Source of the DNA: Actinomortierella ambigua
Lineage: Eukaryota > Mortierellomycota > Mortierellomycetes > Mortierellales > Mortierellaceae
Direction: 5' to 3'
Assembly (NCBI GenBank): GCA_016098155.1
Contig: JAAAJB010000231.1
Span: 7,604 to 51,581, forward strand
DNA length: 43,978 nucleotides
Position numbers and translations under genes: made by a program. The notes below the pieces were generated by a model. That model did not search any database and was not told the DNA's origin. It saw nothing but the letters and a program-made list of their open reading frames with translations. This document shows, piece by piece, positions 9,336 through 23,043 of this stretch (its first letter is position 1; every line of letters begins with the position of its first letter).

Positions 9336-12300
9336 ATGAATGCCAATGCGCCGTCGTTTGTCCCGCAAGGAAATGGTAATGACCGACAGGGCGGCGGTCG
9401 CTCAGGATTCAGCTCTGCATCAGTGGACGTTAAACGAGGCAATCAGAAGAGTGGACTCCAGCAGAAAACGTTTGTAGCGGACAGTCAGCAACAACAGCGA
9501 CTACGTAAGTATTCTCTCAAGCCGCTGGGAGATGGTGAGGAGATGGGGAAAGGAGAAACGAGACAGACAGACAGACGGGCAGACAGACAAAGATATGAGC
9601 CAGAGAGGAATGGCTGCCGCCGCACAGAGAAGACAACAACAAGGGCGGGGGGCAGCGCAGCCATGCTCTTTGATTGATATTTATCACCCAATGCAGCTTG
9701 CATCCTCTCTTTTTCTATCCATTTTGTTATTTTCCCTGCGCTATTATCCGTTCATTCCCACGTCTCTTGGCGAAGCAGAGTTGATGATACTGCTAGGGCT
9801 GGACTTGCTCAGTGGTCTCTTTGGCCCGATCAAGCACGCCTTTTCCTCCGTTCATTTGGTAGCGTTGAACATGGCGAGAGACTGAATGTATCCTCTCCAA
9901 CCTCTGTTATCTGTACTGTCCAATGCCAAAAAAAAAAATGCTAGGCCCCCCAACCGCTGGCAAAGGCAAGAACCACCGCAATAGCGGTCAAGGTAGCCAG
10001 CGCAAGAATACCACTTTTGATGGTCACGAGCGCGAGAACCGCAATCCGAGCTCTCGCCTGGCATCACCTCTGAGCACTGCTTCAACCGACTCGCTGTCCA
10101 GCTCGGTTCAACAGCTTTCACTCGGTGGCGGTGGGGCAGCTGGCAACGGCAATACCAAGAATACCAAGAAGAACCAGGTATCGCTGAACCATCTCCTCAA
10201 CTTTTCTTTCCCTGTGCGGGAAGAGCCTCAGATCATGGGCCCTGTCCGACGTCGTCGAAACGCCAATTATCAACCCTTTGACAAAGAGCGGTTCATCAAT
10301 GCAAAGTGAGTGTTTGTCATCTTCTATGGTGGTGGTGGGAGGGGTGTCAGAGGGGGGGAAGGAATGAGTACAAGCAGTGACGCTCAATCATTGCAGTGGA
10401 TTTCCCTCGTGGGGTGAGGGGCGGCCAAAATGAAGTGAGGGGGGGGGGGAGAGGAGCAGGTGTGAACCGGGGGGAGGTGGGCATGCGAGTCGTTTCTGAC
10501 ATTCTCGTTGCAATGTTTCATAGTTTTCGGTTTCTTGTCAACCCCAAGAGCGACTACACCCCTTCGATGGTGGACCCGGATGTTCGCATCCGATGGGAGG
10601 ACATTGAACAGGTCCTGATATCTGTTCAGCAGGCTTGTCCCATTTGTCTGCAGCCCCCGGTGGCAGCTCGCATTACCAAGTGTGGCCACGTGTATTGTTT
10701 TAGCTGTGTCCTGCATTACCTCGCACTGAACGACACAAATAAGAACTGGCGCAAGTGTCCTATTTGCTGGGATGCCATCTACGAAAAGGATCTCAAGAGT
10801 GTCCGTCCCATTCACGAGGATCCTCATTGTATAGCAGACCAAGGCGAGAAGGAGATTGCCAAGCAGCTTGCTGCTCACAAGGACGTTTGGATCAACATGC
10901 GCCTCGTCTTTCGCTCACTTGTAAGTTTGGCCTTTTGTGTGTGCCATGATCGCAAAATGTGTCACTAGAGCACCTGTTTACCCATTTACTTTGTGCTGGT
11001 CTCGATCGACTGCCGATAGAACTCTACTCTGGCGTTGCCGCGGTCGGCCAGCTTCCCTATTGCCGACAGCGTTCTCCCAGCGCATCTGCAAGGACAGCCA
11101 CCCTTGTCGTTCTATCCTGATGCTCTGCACTTTAGCCGCCTCATGTTGACATCGATGGAGCGGATTGACACAGAGCTTGAGCGTGACCTGCGAGATATTG
11201 AGTTTAGCATGGAAGAGTCCAAGAGCTATGGCGCGACACACAATTCTGAAGAAGTTGTGTTTTTGGAGATGGCACGCGAGAAGATCAGACAGAGACAACA
11301 GGATCTTGCTGAAGAGTCCAAGTTGCGCCCCAAATCCATTCTCGATCGAGAGCGCCTCCTTCGCCAGCACCTGGAGCAGCTGGGCAAACAGCATCAGGGG
11401 AAAGGACAGGAGCAGGGGCAGGAACAACAACAACAACAGCAACAGGTGCAGCAAGAGCAACCAAAGGATTCTTTCACACCAATGACTGTATCTCAGGATG
11501 ACGAAACAACCGAGGACGGCCGTGTTGCCATCGAGATGTCTGAGGCCGAGAAGGAGGAACACGCAAGGATGGTCGCAGAACAAGACCCAGAGTCGATGCA
11601 TGATGCCTTTCGAAGAGAGCACGAGGGGCAGGACGACCAGCCAAACGACGCTGGGGAAACGAGGCAGCTGTCTGAGCACGGACAACAGGCCGCGGCGACC
11701 GAGAAGAAGAAGAGGGTTCCCAATGGCGCAACACCATCGACGACGTTTTTCTTTTATCAAGCCGCGAACGGGCTGCATCTGTATCTTCAGCCTTTGGACA
11801 TTCGTATCCTTCGTCAACATTTTGAGAGCTACGACAAGTTTCCAGATGAGATTCGGGCCAAGGTATTGGACATTGAAGAGACCAGCCTCACGGAAGAGGT
11901 GCGGAAAAAATGCAAATACCTGGGCCACCTGCCCTTGGGATGCGAAGTGTCGTTCCTACATGTTGCTCTGGAAGAGGTGGTGAGTGAAGAGAGCCTCAAG
12001 CCCTTTGTGCACGAGCTCAAGCAGCGACGGACACGACAGCGCGAGAAGGAGGCCCGGGAGGAGCGGGAGAGGGTCGAGCGCGAGCGGCGGCTGAACCCAA
12101 GGCTGCTGTCGTCGCAGCGGCGAGAGGAGATTATTGCCAATGACCCGTTCTTCCAGGTCGAGCGGCGGCCGAGCTTGGATCCCAGCAGTCGTAGCAACAA
12201 TGTTGTGATGGATGCAGGGATGCGAGAGGCGCTTCGAGTCGCTGGCCAGGCGAGGTTGGAGGAAGAGATGCCGACACTGAGCGAGGCGAATGCGATGGTG

Positions 12301-12582
12301 GCCAATGGAGCCACGCGGTCGAGGGGACAGGCAGCAGCAGCAACAGGTGCAGGTACAGGCGCAGGCGCGCAGAGCCAAGAAATATCTAGCTCTCGACCAG
12401 CATCTAGCGGGGCAGGGGCGACGGTGTGGGGCACGCCCGTGGTGCCGACGAGCCATCGCCACTACGAGGACGAGTCGGACGACTATGGGGACGACTATGA
12501 TTATGAGCCCGATATTGTGGTGAAGCGAGGCAAGAAGAAGGTGCTACTGTTGTCGAACAACACTCGACGGTCCGGTAGATAG
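9336..12582 (+). CDS. RNF10-like RING finger protein
   Basis: Four exons (9336-9504, 9945-10305, 10524-10920, 11020-12582) give 829 residues, close to animal RNF10. A C3HC4 RING lies at about residues 215-258: CPIC, then CGH with Cys at 230 and His at 232, C235, C238 and a final CPIC. Conserved RNF10 blocks flank it: the SLNHLLNF segment and YQPFDKERF before, NSTLALPRSASFP after, and a later FYQAANGLHLYLQPLD domain. The expected role is E3 ubiquitin ligase; mammalian and yeast relatives act in ribosomal quality control, ubiquitylating 40S proteins. A Gln-rich and Glu/Arg-rich stretch (about 420-460) and an acidic then Lys-rich tail follow. The phases of all three introns agree. Exon 2 begins after an unusually A-rich acceptor (9944), the least certain junction. 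A start slightly different from 9336 is possible. Confidence 0.9.
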
Positions 12583-12712
12583 ACTACTTGTAATACATGA
12601 CTGGTGGGTAGTTCAACCCACCCTGCTCAAATCCCTCCCCACAATGTTATTTGACAAGGGTAGGTCGGAACCCCGGTGATCGTGTCTCATTTTTCTCACA
12701 CAAAACACCTCC

Positions 12713-12748
12713 ACACACACACCTCCACACACACACACACACACACAC
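12713..12748. repeat. CA microsatellite
   Basis: CACACACC units then a plain CA run, in the spacer after the RNF10-like gene. Confidence 0.9.
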
Positions 12749-13276
12749 CTTCTCTTCTTCAACATGGATTGCTTGTTGTATCCTCACCCAACACCGGCGC
12801 CGTTCATCTTGCCACGCCGAGTGTCTGTCCACCACAGCCGCAAGAGCCACGATGCGTATGTAGACGACAATGGTGGTGGCATTGCAGGTGGTATATAACA
12901 GCTACCACTCGAGGATAGCCGTCCTTATCATCAAGCTACCTATGCACGCGTAAGCTAAAAAAATAAAATAAAAAGGTAAACTTTAACGTGTTGCACAGGG
13001 TGCTGCTGTGTTGGCTATGTTTAGAGGGAAAAAATACGATAGTCTACCGCAAAGCAAAGCGGGGGGAGTGGGGTGTTTTCCATCCGTTGGATAGGATTTG
13101 CCTCGATGACAAATCATGTGGTGGGTTGTGGTGGAGGGAAAATATCCTGTTATTGGCGCCGGTTGGGTTTTGGGAGACTGTGGGAATGGTGTGCTGTTTC
13201 ATGCCACATTTGGAAACAAAAGGAGTGATCGAACCTTCTTACCCAATACCCCGGCTCCCTTTTCTCCACCGACATC

Positions 13277-13285
13277 TATAAAAGG
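13277..13285 (+). promoter_or_regulatory. TATA box of the aldo-keto reductase gene
   Basis: TATAAAAGG, a consensus TATA box, lies 86 bases before the ATG at 13371. A CT-rich leader follows. Confidence 0.75.
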
Positions 13286-13370
13286 GCGCCTCACTCCCTG
13301 GACTCTTATTCTCTCTACCCGCACCCCCATTTCCTGTACTATCTTCTCTTTTTTTTCCCTTTCACACAAA

Positions 13371-15013
<1,643 letters not shown>

Positions 15014-15320
15014 AAATGAAAAGAATCTTCTTCCTTCCTTCCTTCACTCCCCCCCCTTCGACAAAACATGCCTGAAAAAAGTGTAAATAAAATTATGCGA
15101 GCAAATTTTTTCAATGTCGTTGGAATGAGAGATGATGTACTACAAACAAGATAAGAAAAAAACACACAGAAGAAAACAATGAAGACTATGGAATACAGGG
15201 AAATGAAGATGAAATGTGGTTATTGGGTACTAGAAAGCACAGAAATGAGCAAAGATGGAAACAACAGTTGTCTTCCTTCTTTTTTGTTTTTGTTTGGTGT
15301 TGGTACGACATGCAGACAAT
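15014..15320. other. Convergent spacer / 3' UTRs
   Basis: About 300 bases between the stops of the aldo-keto reductase (+) and TypA (-). It includes AATAAAATTA-like sequence near 15086 that could serve polyadenylation. No gene seen. Confidence 0.55.
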
Positions 15321-17890
15321 TTAATCGCGGCCAGCACGCTGGTTCTGACGACGCCTGGTGGCGTCGAGCTCGCGCTTGCGAATACGGAGGGACGATGCTG
15401 TGATCTCGAGGACCTCGTCCGCGGCCAAGTAGCTGATCATCGTCTCCAGCGACATCTCGACGGGCGGGCGCAAGATAATGTTATCGTCCTTCGCCACCGT
15501 CCGGATATTGGTGACCTGCTTGGCACGGGTCGGGTTGACCTCGAGATCGCCCGTGCGGGCCGACTCGCCAATGACCATGCCCGCATAGACCTTGTCGCCC
15601 GGTCGGATAAACAGCTTGCCACGGGGCTCGATCAGGTTGAGTGCATACGAGGTCGCCTGGCCGACCATGCCCGTCGCGACGAGCGAGCCCTTGCGCGTCC
15701 GTTCGAGCGCGCCCTTGAAGGCCGAGTACTCGAGGAAGGTATGGTTCAGCGTGCCATCGCCACTCGTGTCGTTCTTAAACTCGGCCGCATAGCCGAGCAA
15801 GCCACGTGTTGGGCATTCAAAGACCAACCGCGTCTTGTCGCCGTTCTCGTCAAACATCTTGAGCTCGGCCTTGCGCTTGCTGAGCTTTTCGATGATCGTC
15901 CCCGTGTATCCCGTCGGCACATCGATCGTCACCTCTTCTACGGGCTCCAACCGCTGACCTCCGACCTCCTTGTACACGACCCGGGGTGGCGACACGCTGA
16001 GCTCAAACCCTTCGCGACGCATCGTCTCGATCAGCACACCCAGCTGCAGCTCGCCTCGGCCACGGACCTCAAAGGCCTCCTTGTTCTCGGCCTCGACAAC
16101 TTGCAGCGCCACGTTGGTCTCGGCCTCCTTGAGCAGGCGTTCCTTGATCATGTTGGATGTCAGTTGCTTGCCTTCCTCACCGGCATAGGGCGAATCGTTG
16201 ACGGAGAACTTCATGGCGATGGTGGGCGGGTCGATCGGGGTCGAGGGCAGAGGCTCGGTCACGGTCGGGTCACAAAGGGTCGAGTTGACGGTAGCGTTGG
16301 CGACACCGGTGACGGTGACGATATCACCAGCACCGGCCATGTCCACCGGGATCATCTCGACACCGCGGCGGATGAAGATCTTTGTGACACGACCAGACTC
16401 GGTGACCTTGCCCTCGGGGTCCAGGGCATGCATCTTGTCGCCGACCTTGAGCGTGCCACCAGAGATCTTGCCGAGGAAGCACTTGCCCAGGTATGGGTTG
16501 CTGTCGATCTGGGTCACGAGCATCTGGAAGGGCTTGGTCCGGTCGACGACGGGGATTGGGACGTGGTCGATCATCAACTCAAACAGCGGCATCATGTTTT
16601 CGCGTGCGTCGTCGATGCCTCGCGTCGCCCAGCCCTCTTTTGCACTCGCATACACGATCGGGTAGTCCATCTGCTCGTCCGTCGCACCCAGCGAGGCAAA
16701 GAGATCCATGAGCAACCCGTCGACTTCGTCCACGCGCGACGTCGGCCGGTCGACCTTGTTCATCACCACCAGTGGGCGCAGTCCACGTGCCAATGCCTTG
16801 TTGAGGACAAACTTGGTTTGTGTCATGGGTCCCTCGCTTGCGTCTAGAGAAAAAAAAAAAGGGTATGGTCAAAGACAAGGGGAGGTTGGTGTTGTGTAAG
16901 GATTAAAATAAGATTGGAGGGTGACTGAGAACTCAATTGATGTGGCAGGAAAGGCTTTGATCAGCCCACACACTGGAGACTTGCCTACAATCAATGCAAC
17001 GCCATCGACCATCGACAGAATACGCTCAACCTCTCCTCCAAAATCGGCGTGTCCAGGGGTATCTAAAAGTATACCGTGTTGAGAGAGAAAAAAAAAAGGT
17101 ACTGTTTAGTTGATAGCAATATCCAGTGCCAATTCAAAAGGCTGATCAGATTCGACCTCTTTCACTCTTTCACTCTGTGGTTTGACTTGCCTACAATGTT
17201 GATCTTGTAGGTCTTGCCATTCTGGCTGGTGTAGGCAACCGAGGTGACTTTGCTGAGAATGGTAATGCCACGCTCCTTTTCCAGGGTGTTGGAGTCCATC
17301 ACACGAGTTGATCCAAGAGCCTCTCCTGCCTGCGCCAGAAGCTTATCCACAAGCGATGTCTTTCCATGGTCGACGTGAGCTATTATCAGCAGCAGAATGA
17401 AAAAAAAAATGTAATGCACAAGTTAGAGCCAGCCTCCTTTTGTCGTAAACCTCAAACGAGTTTCATGAAAGCCTTTTTTTTTATCTGTCTTTCAATTACC
17501 GATAATGGCAATGTTGCGAACATGCTCCACAGGCATCATGTCTTCCACCGAGTAAGCAGGGGATGGCTGATCTGCGGGATCGGCAGCCGAAGCAGAGTAG
17601 AAGCGGATCTGGTTGGCTGTGCAAGCCCAAAGCTGGTGGGGCTGTTTGGGTGCTCTGTGAGCGACATAGGCCAAGGCTTGTCCCACACTGAAAAGGCTAG
17701 TTGCTGGGCGGGTATGGGCATGGGGGCTGGCCTGGTGAAACTGCTTGGCAGCGACAGGGGTCCTCCGGAAGGTCTGTGTGCTCAGTGCTCGTGCAGAGGA
17801 AGGAGAGGTGGTAGAAGCTACACTCGGAGCCACAGCGAGGCGGGCAGTCCTTGCCGAGGCACCAAAAGAGGCCAAACGCAACAAAGACAT
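15321..17890 (-). CDS. typA/bipA-like: TypA/BipA translational GTPase with mitochondrial presequence
   Basis: Four exons (17890-17500, 17379-17191, 17062-16985, 16843-15321) give 726 residues, about 120 longer than bacterial BipA. The extra N-terminus begins [20 protein letters not shown], is rich in Arg/Ser/Ala and lacks acidic residues, like a mitochondrial presequence. GTPase motifs: G1 AHVDHGKT (131-138), switch I EKERGIT, G3 DTPGHA (from D194), G4 NKVD (248-251) and G5 SAK. The later part shows the EF-G-like domains and the TypA-specific C-terminal domain (for example [20 protein letters not shown]). TypA binds ribosomes and aids 50S assembly and stress adaptation in bacteria; a mitoribosomal role is inferred. 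Introns 2 and 3 must be GC-AG: both donors read GTAG|GCAAGT and split an Asp codon, and a GT donor would break frame. Confidence 0.93.
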
Positions 17891-20162
17891 TGTGTGAATG
17901 TGTGTGATGGAGATGGAGGGAGAGAGAGAGGAATGCAATGAAGTCGTGGCCAGCAAATGGAGACAGCGGAAGACTCCGAGGGTAGAAGAGGAGGAGCACA
18001 CAGTTGGAACGGAGGTGTCTTCCAAAAAGGGTTGTTTTGCCCCCGACGACGAACCGTGACTGCCATCACCACCCAGGGACAGGGCTCTGATTGTGCCTGA
18101 ATTGTGAAAAGTCTTCTCCGCCCAAGTTGGTGGGCACGCCAACACATGGAAGGTAGGGATGTAGGGGAGGACGAAGGGGAGGGGACAGAGGAGCCTGCGT
18201 GGTATTCTGAGGGTGTTGTAGGTGGTACAGATGAAGACAAGAGAGAGCAAGAGATGTTGGAGTGGTGGTGGTGGTGTTGTTTTTTGTTGTTGTTGTTGTT
18301 GTTGACAAGGGAGCGTCAAAAAAAAAAAAATAGAGAGTGCTGGCTCTGCTTTTTCCTGCTGGAGCCCACACTGTATGACGACTAAGCATGTACCCAGTTT
18401 GCCCTCAGAGTACTGTACACAGTCATAAGTACAGAGCTGAACTGTCTCCTACGATGACTTGAACTAGTCTACGTCTGGTACAACTACTTACTGCTCAATT
18501 GTGTCTGCTGCTGCTGCTGCTGCGAACCAGGACCGGAAAAAGGGTTTTTTGAGACACAGGAGTGCTTTTTGTGTACGATAGAAAGGGAGGAAAGAGGAAG
18601 GAGGGAGGAAGAAGAGCCGGGGGAAGGAGGAGTAGGAGCTGACCTGGTGCCTGAAAGTCAAGTCAGCCAAGGGGGTTTCTTGATATGAATGATGATGATG
18701 GTGATGGGAGAGAGAGTGTGTGTATGTGTAAGGGAGAGGAGTGGTTGTCCTGCAGCAGCAGCATCACTGTAGGCGTTCCTCCGATGTTTGTTCATCCCCC
18801 CCCCTCCAGCTCCTGCTGCTGGGGTCTACATTGCATACTGTTGTTGTATATCCCCCACCGGGTATTGCACAGTCAAACATTACCCTTATACATTTAGACA
18901 GACAGGTACCACGAACACAAGACAAGAAAGACACAACACTCACTGACACACACCATTCTTTCTTTTCGGCGACTTTGACTGGAGAGGGAGGAGGACTACC
19001 ACGAACAACTAAATTATTTAGCACCTTGTGCTTCATTGGATATACTCTTATTAACTTTCTTTTTTGCCGTTGCTCTTGTTTGTGGTCACCCAAAAAACCC
19101 AACCAGCAGGAGGAGGTGGGTGGGGGTGGTGGGTGGTGGTGGTGGTGGAAGAGGAGGAAGAAGAATAAGAGGAAGAAGAAGAAGGAAGGAGGTGGCACTG
19201 TCACCTCTCGGGCAAGCAGAAGAAAGTGTGTGTAAGAGAGAGAGAAAGAGAAAGTTGTGTGTAAGAGTGTAAGAGTGAACGCCCATCATCTCTTCCTCTT
19301 TCTTCCTTCTTCTTGTTCTTCATTCGATTGCCTCTTCTCTTTCATCCATTCATTTCATTCCATTCATCTTCCCGCCCTTTTTTTTTTTTATATATTCCTC
19401 ATCTCCCCCCCTCCTCCTCCTCCTCTCCTCTCCTCCTCTCCCTTCCTCTCTCTCTCTCTCTCTCTCTTTCCTCTTGCATTGGGCAGTGCGTTCCTTCGCC
19501 ATACCTCCATTGCGCCCCTCTCCCTTCTTCTTCTTCGTCCCCTCACTGCCTTCTCGGTCACCTTTCTTTCCCATCCACCACCACCACTACCACCACCACC
19601 ACTTCTTCTTCTACCCATCTCGCTTCGCCCTAATTAACGACCTCTTTGTTCTTCATCGCCTTGTCTTCTTGTTCATCTCCTCTCTCTCTCTCTCTCTTTC
19701 TCCCCCTTCCCTCCACTCCTCTTCTCTCCTCATTCTTTCTCTAACGACCCTGTCCCCCCCTTCCTCCCCTTCTTCTCTCTGTCTCTCTCTCTTTCCCACT
19801 CTCTCACTCCCACTCTCTTTCACTTCCAACTACCCTGGGAGTTTGACATTGGGCGTCTCTGTCGGGTCTTTATTTGTTGCATTGGCTTGACTCTTTTCTG
19901 TCTCCTGTATTCAACCTCATCGACTCCTTCTCCACAGTTTGCTATTCTGACCATCCCAACCAACCCAACCCAACCAAGTTTGTTGTCCTTTGACATTCAT
20001 TCATTCACATCCCCACCCTTGTCCTCCTTCTCTCTCCCGTTTGTTTTGACTCGTGTCTCTGCATTCGGTTTCTCATTTCCCGAGCCTGGTTCTGTTCGCC
20101 CTTTCGCGTCCCTGTCGTGTCTCTGCTGTACCCAACTCAATACCTTCCTCTCCAATTTAATC
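17891..20162. other. Divergent intergenic region with long CT-rich leader
   Basis: About 2.3 kb between TypA (-) and the SH3 membrane gene (+). It holds GA/GTT/TGG tracts (18270-18340, 19110-19190) and a strongly pyrimidine-rich stretch (19270-20160), probably promoter and 5' leader of the plus-strand gene. Open frames here are low-complexity Leu/Ser/Pro. No supported exon was found. Confidence 0.55.
19370..19475. repeat. Polypyrimidine/CT microsatellite
   Basis: A T-run, then CCT/CTC triplets, then a (TC)n run near 19446-19468, in the leader of the SH3 gene. Another CT run lies at 19680-19700. Confidence 0.8.
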
Positions 20163-23043
20163 ATGTCTCACCCAATTCCCAAAAGACGCTGGCTCAGGAA
20201 CGCCCTTGTATCTCTCAGCGTGCTTTCTACCGCCTATGCCCAATGCATGTCTCTCAAGGGCACCAAGACGTGCCCAGGATATGACGCATACCAGGTCGAC
20301 ATCAAGGGAGGAATCGAGGCTCTGAAAAACTTTGGCATCTCCATGCCAACCTTCACCAACGTCGAAACATTTGACCAGGCTGTTCTCAATGCGACCACCT
20401 TTGTTGGCGACCAGGAGCTCTGCTCGGCCTACAACTCTTCCGTCCGTGTCCGCTACCAAAACACCTTGCTCTGCACCTCCATCACCAATGCCGATGCATC
20501 CAGAAGCTGTCTATCCGGTTCCCAGTACCCTCCGGCACTGTGCAAGTCATCCTGTGAGGCTTATGCGACCGCACTGAGCGACATGGTCAAGGTCACCTGT
20601 CCTAGCGACTCACAGTCGGCTGAGGCTGCATCCTATGTCAGCAGCGTCTGCTCAGCCAGCAGTGGATGGGACAGCATGCGCTCGACAAACAACGCCACCT
20701 GCGTCAATGCTGTCACTTCAGAGGCTAATACTTGTGGTAGGTGCCCTTTCTATTTATTTTATTTTATTGATTTATTTTTTCCCTCTACGCCCGCCCAACC
20801 TGTTTTCATTTTTGGGCACTGTTTCTGGCCCCCCCCCCCTCCCATCCGCTTCTTTGTCCGTCTCCTTCTCCTCCCCCCTTGCGGCAGCTTACTTGCAGCA
20901 AGGCAAACGTCGACCACAGCAGCATGCTTTTATCTCCCTTTTTTTTTAATAATGGAAGAGAAAATATGGTTCTCGAGGAGAGAAAGAGAGAGAGAGAGAG
21001 AGTAACAGAGGAAATGGTCACATCCAACATCCAGCGTGATCGAGCGAGAAGAAGAAGAAAAAGAGAGATCAAAAGGCTGCATTCCACCATGCGTCGTATT
21101 TGTGCTTGAGATCACGATCCATGGAGGGATTGGCTGACAACAAGCTGTTGTTGTCTCGCTGTCTGTTGCTGAGGGGTGAGAAGAGCGACACACATATACA
21201 CAAAAAAGGGAAAGTGGAGAGAAGCACGCGAACAGACACCCCCCTTCCCCCTCTTTCAAGTGCCCTTTTGTACTCTGTGCCTGGTGTGCCTTGGGCATGC
21301 TAGCGTGCTGTTGCTGGAGGGCGATGCTTTTCACAAAGCACCATTAGCAAACCACATGGTCTGCTGTGTATGTGTGTGTTTGTTTTTTTTTTATCTTTGT
21401 GCAGGAGGAAAAAGTAGAACAGACGTAGCCAAGCAAGGCAAAGCCAACCTGAAGAAGAGGGAAGAGAGGGGGGAGGGAGAGAGAGGGGATCCTCAGCGCA
21501 CATATCCACACACACATACACACAAACACACACACACAGACGACACGATGTGCAAATATGCACTGCTGCGTACGATGGGACAGGATGACCAAAGCAAAAA
21601 GAGAAGAAAAACTTGCTTACTTCTCCAAGAAGCCCCTGCGCGGAAGGGTCGCATGCTGGGTAGTTGGCCTCCTCCTTTTTTAACTCTACATGTACTCTCA
21701 ACCAAGTATCTCCTCGCGGCCATATCCTGGGTGCCATTATCTCTCTCTCTCTCTCTCTCTTTCTCTCTTTCTCTCTTTCTCTCGTCCTCTTTGTTGTGTT
21801 CTGTTTGGCTGCTGTGTACCTCTTGAAGCGTTGGGCTGGTGCCTCTTTGCCCCTCGAGGACTGTTCCCTCTTTCTCTCACTCTCTTTCGGGCCCATACCA
21901 TCAATGGTCTAGATTTAATTTGATTTGAGGTGTTGTTCCGAGAGCACTAAATAATGTGTATATTTTTACCCTCTATCTCTCGTCTCTCTAGGCTTTGGTA
22001 CCAGTCAGCTCATGTGCGACTTTTGCAAGCAAAACTTGTCAGACTCGTGCTGCACAACCAACGCTGCTGCCTGCCCACAAAACACCCCCACCCAGACCGG
22101 TGGCCCCGTCTCTACAACAATCCTCCTTCCACCAACCTCTTCACCCTCAAATGGCGGCAAGGGCAGCAACAAGGATTCCAACTCGGACACTGGTCTCTCC
22201 ACAGCGGCGATTGCGGGCATTGCTGGAGGCGGAGTTGGTCTCGTCGTCTTGATCGCTCTCATCTTTGTCTGCATGCGTCGCTCGCGTCGTGCCTCCCCTG
22301 CAAAGGGCAACCTTTCGCGCAACATTTCCAACGGCAGCGGCAAGTACAGCATCTCTGCACCCAAACTACAGGAAGAGGGCTTCTCTAACATCCAGATCCC
22401 CATGTCCACCCTGCCTCCAGTCTCTAAGGAGAGCGCTGCTGCTGCTGCTGCCATGGGCCCCATCGCCGCTGGCGCTGCTGGTGCTGGTGCTGGTGCTGCC
22501 GCCGCTGCTGCCGCTGGTAGTGAGTCTTCTAAGCCTTCGTTCTGCCAGGCCATCTACCCTTACCAGGCCTCGATGGCAGACGAGCTCGACCTCTCTCCGG
22601 GCGACATCATCAACGTGCACCGTGTCTTTGACGACGGATGGGCCGTGGGCACCAACTTGAACACATCGGCAGAAGGAGCGTTCCCAGTCGTGTGTGTGAC
22701 AGCCGTGGATGAGAATGCACTGGACGACGACTTTGAGGAGGTCAACATGGCAGCGATGACGCCAATGACGCTGCGCGAGGAGGATCATGAGGGCCGTCGC
22801 TCGCCCTCGGGCCGCAACTCGCCACGGTCATCGCTGCCCTCGCGCCCTTCGTCGCCGGTGCACCTGCCACGCCGCAACTCGTCGATCCGCGACAGTGCAG
22901 TCATCCCCACGGGCACGAGCCCGCTCACGAGCAGTCCGCTGGCCGGTGGCTCTTCGGGCGGCAAGTTGACCCCCCCTATCCGGGACACCATGATGAGCGA
23001 AGCTAGCTCGATCAACCGCTGGTGGGATGGTGAGAAGCAATAA
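20163..23043 (+). CDS. Single-pass membrane protein: Cys-rich ectodomain, TM helix, cytoplasmic SH3
   Basis: Two exons (20163-20736, 21992-23043) give 541 residues. A basic N-terminus and hydrophobic core ending AYAQ (residue about 27) form a signal peptide. The ectodomain (about 28-225) is Cys-rich with several N-glycosylation sequons (NAT, NSS, NAT, NLS). A Ser/Thr/Pro linker leads to a TM helix (about 264-286), then MRRSRR as stop-transfer. After an Ala/Gly run comes an SH3 domain (about 375-430: AIYPY, DELDLSPGD, DDGWAVG, GAFPV). The tail is Ser/Pro/Arg-rich with RRNSS-type phosphosites. The layout suggests a cell-surface sensor that recruits Pro-rich partners; ligand and pathway are unknown. 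The CKSSC region faintly recalls Frizzled-type CRDs, only a guess. The 1255-nt intron lies between the ectodomain's last Cys cluster and the rest and is far longer than its neighbours. Confidence 0.88.
21738..21785. repeat. CT microsatellite in intron
   Basis: (CT)n passing into TTTCTCTC units near the 3' part of the long intron of the SH3 membrane gene. Confidence 0.9.

Larger units (their letters stand above)
12583..13370. other. Intergenic region with CA repeat and AKR promoter
   Basis: About 790 bases between two plus-strand genes. It has a CA microsatellite (12713-12748), no convincing exon, and a TATA box near 13277 belonging to the next gene. Confidence 0.6.

Noticed and set aside
9532..9885. 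117-codon plus-strand open frame
   Set aside because: Lies in the first intron of the RNF10-like gene; flanking exon phases join correctly without it.
10978..12434. Minus-strand open frames of 200-316 codons
   Set aside because: Shadows of the RNF10-like last exon; Leu-rich or Ser/Arg-rich translations of the repetitive Gln/Glu coding strand.
15255..16847. 530-codon plus-strand open frame
   Set aside because: Antisense shadow of the TypA GTPase exon, which matches a known family across its length; the shadow has no recognisable motif.
19257..19890. Leu/Ser/Pro-rich open frames before the SH3 gene
   Set aside because: Low-complexity CT-rich leader; no ATG in good context and no domain.
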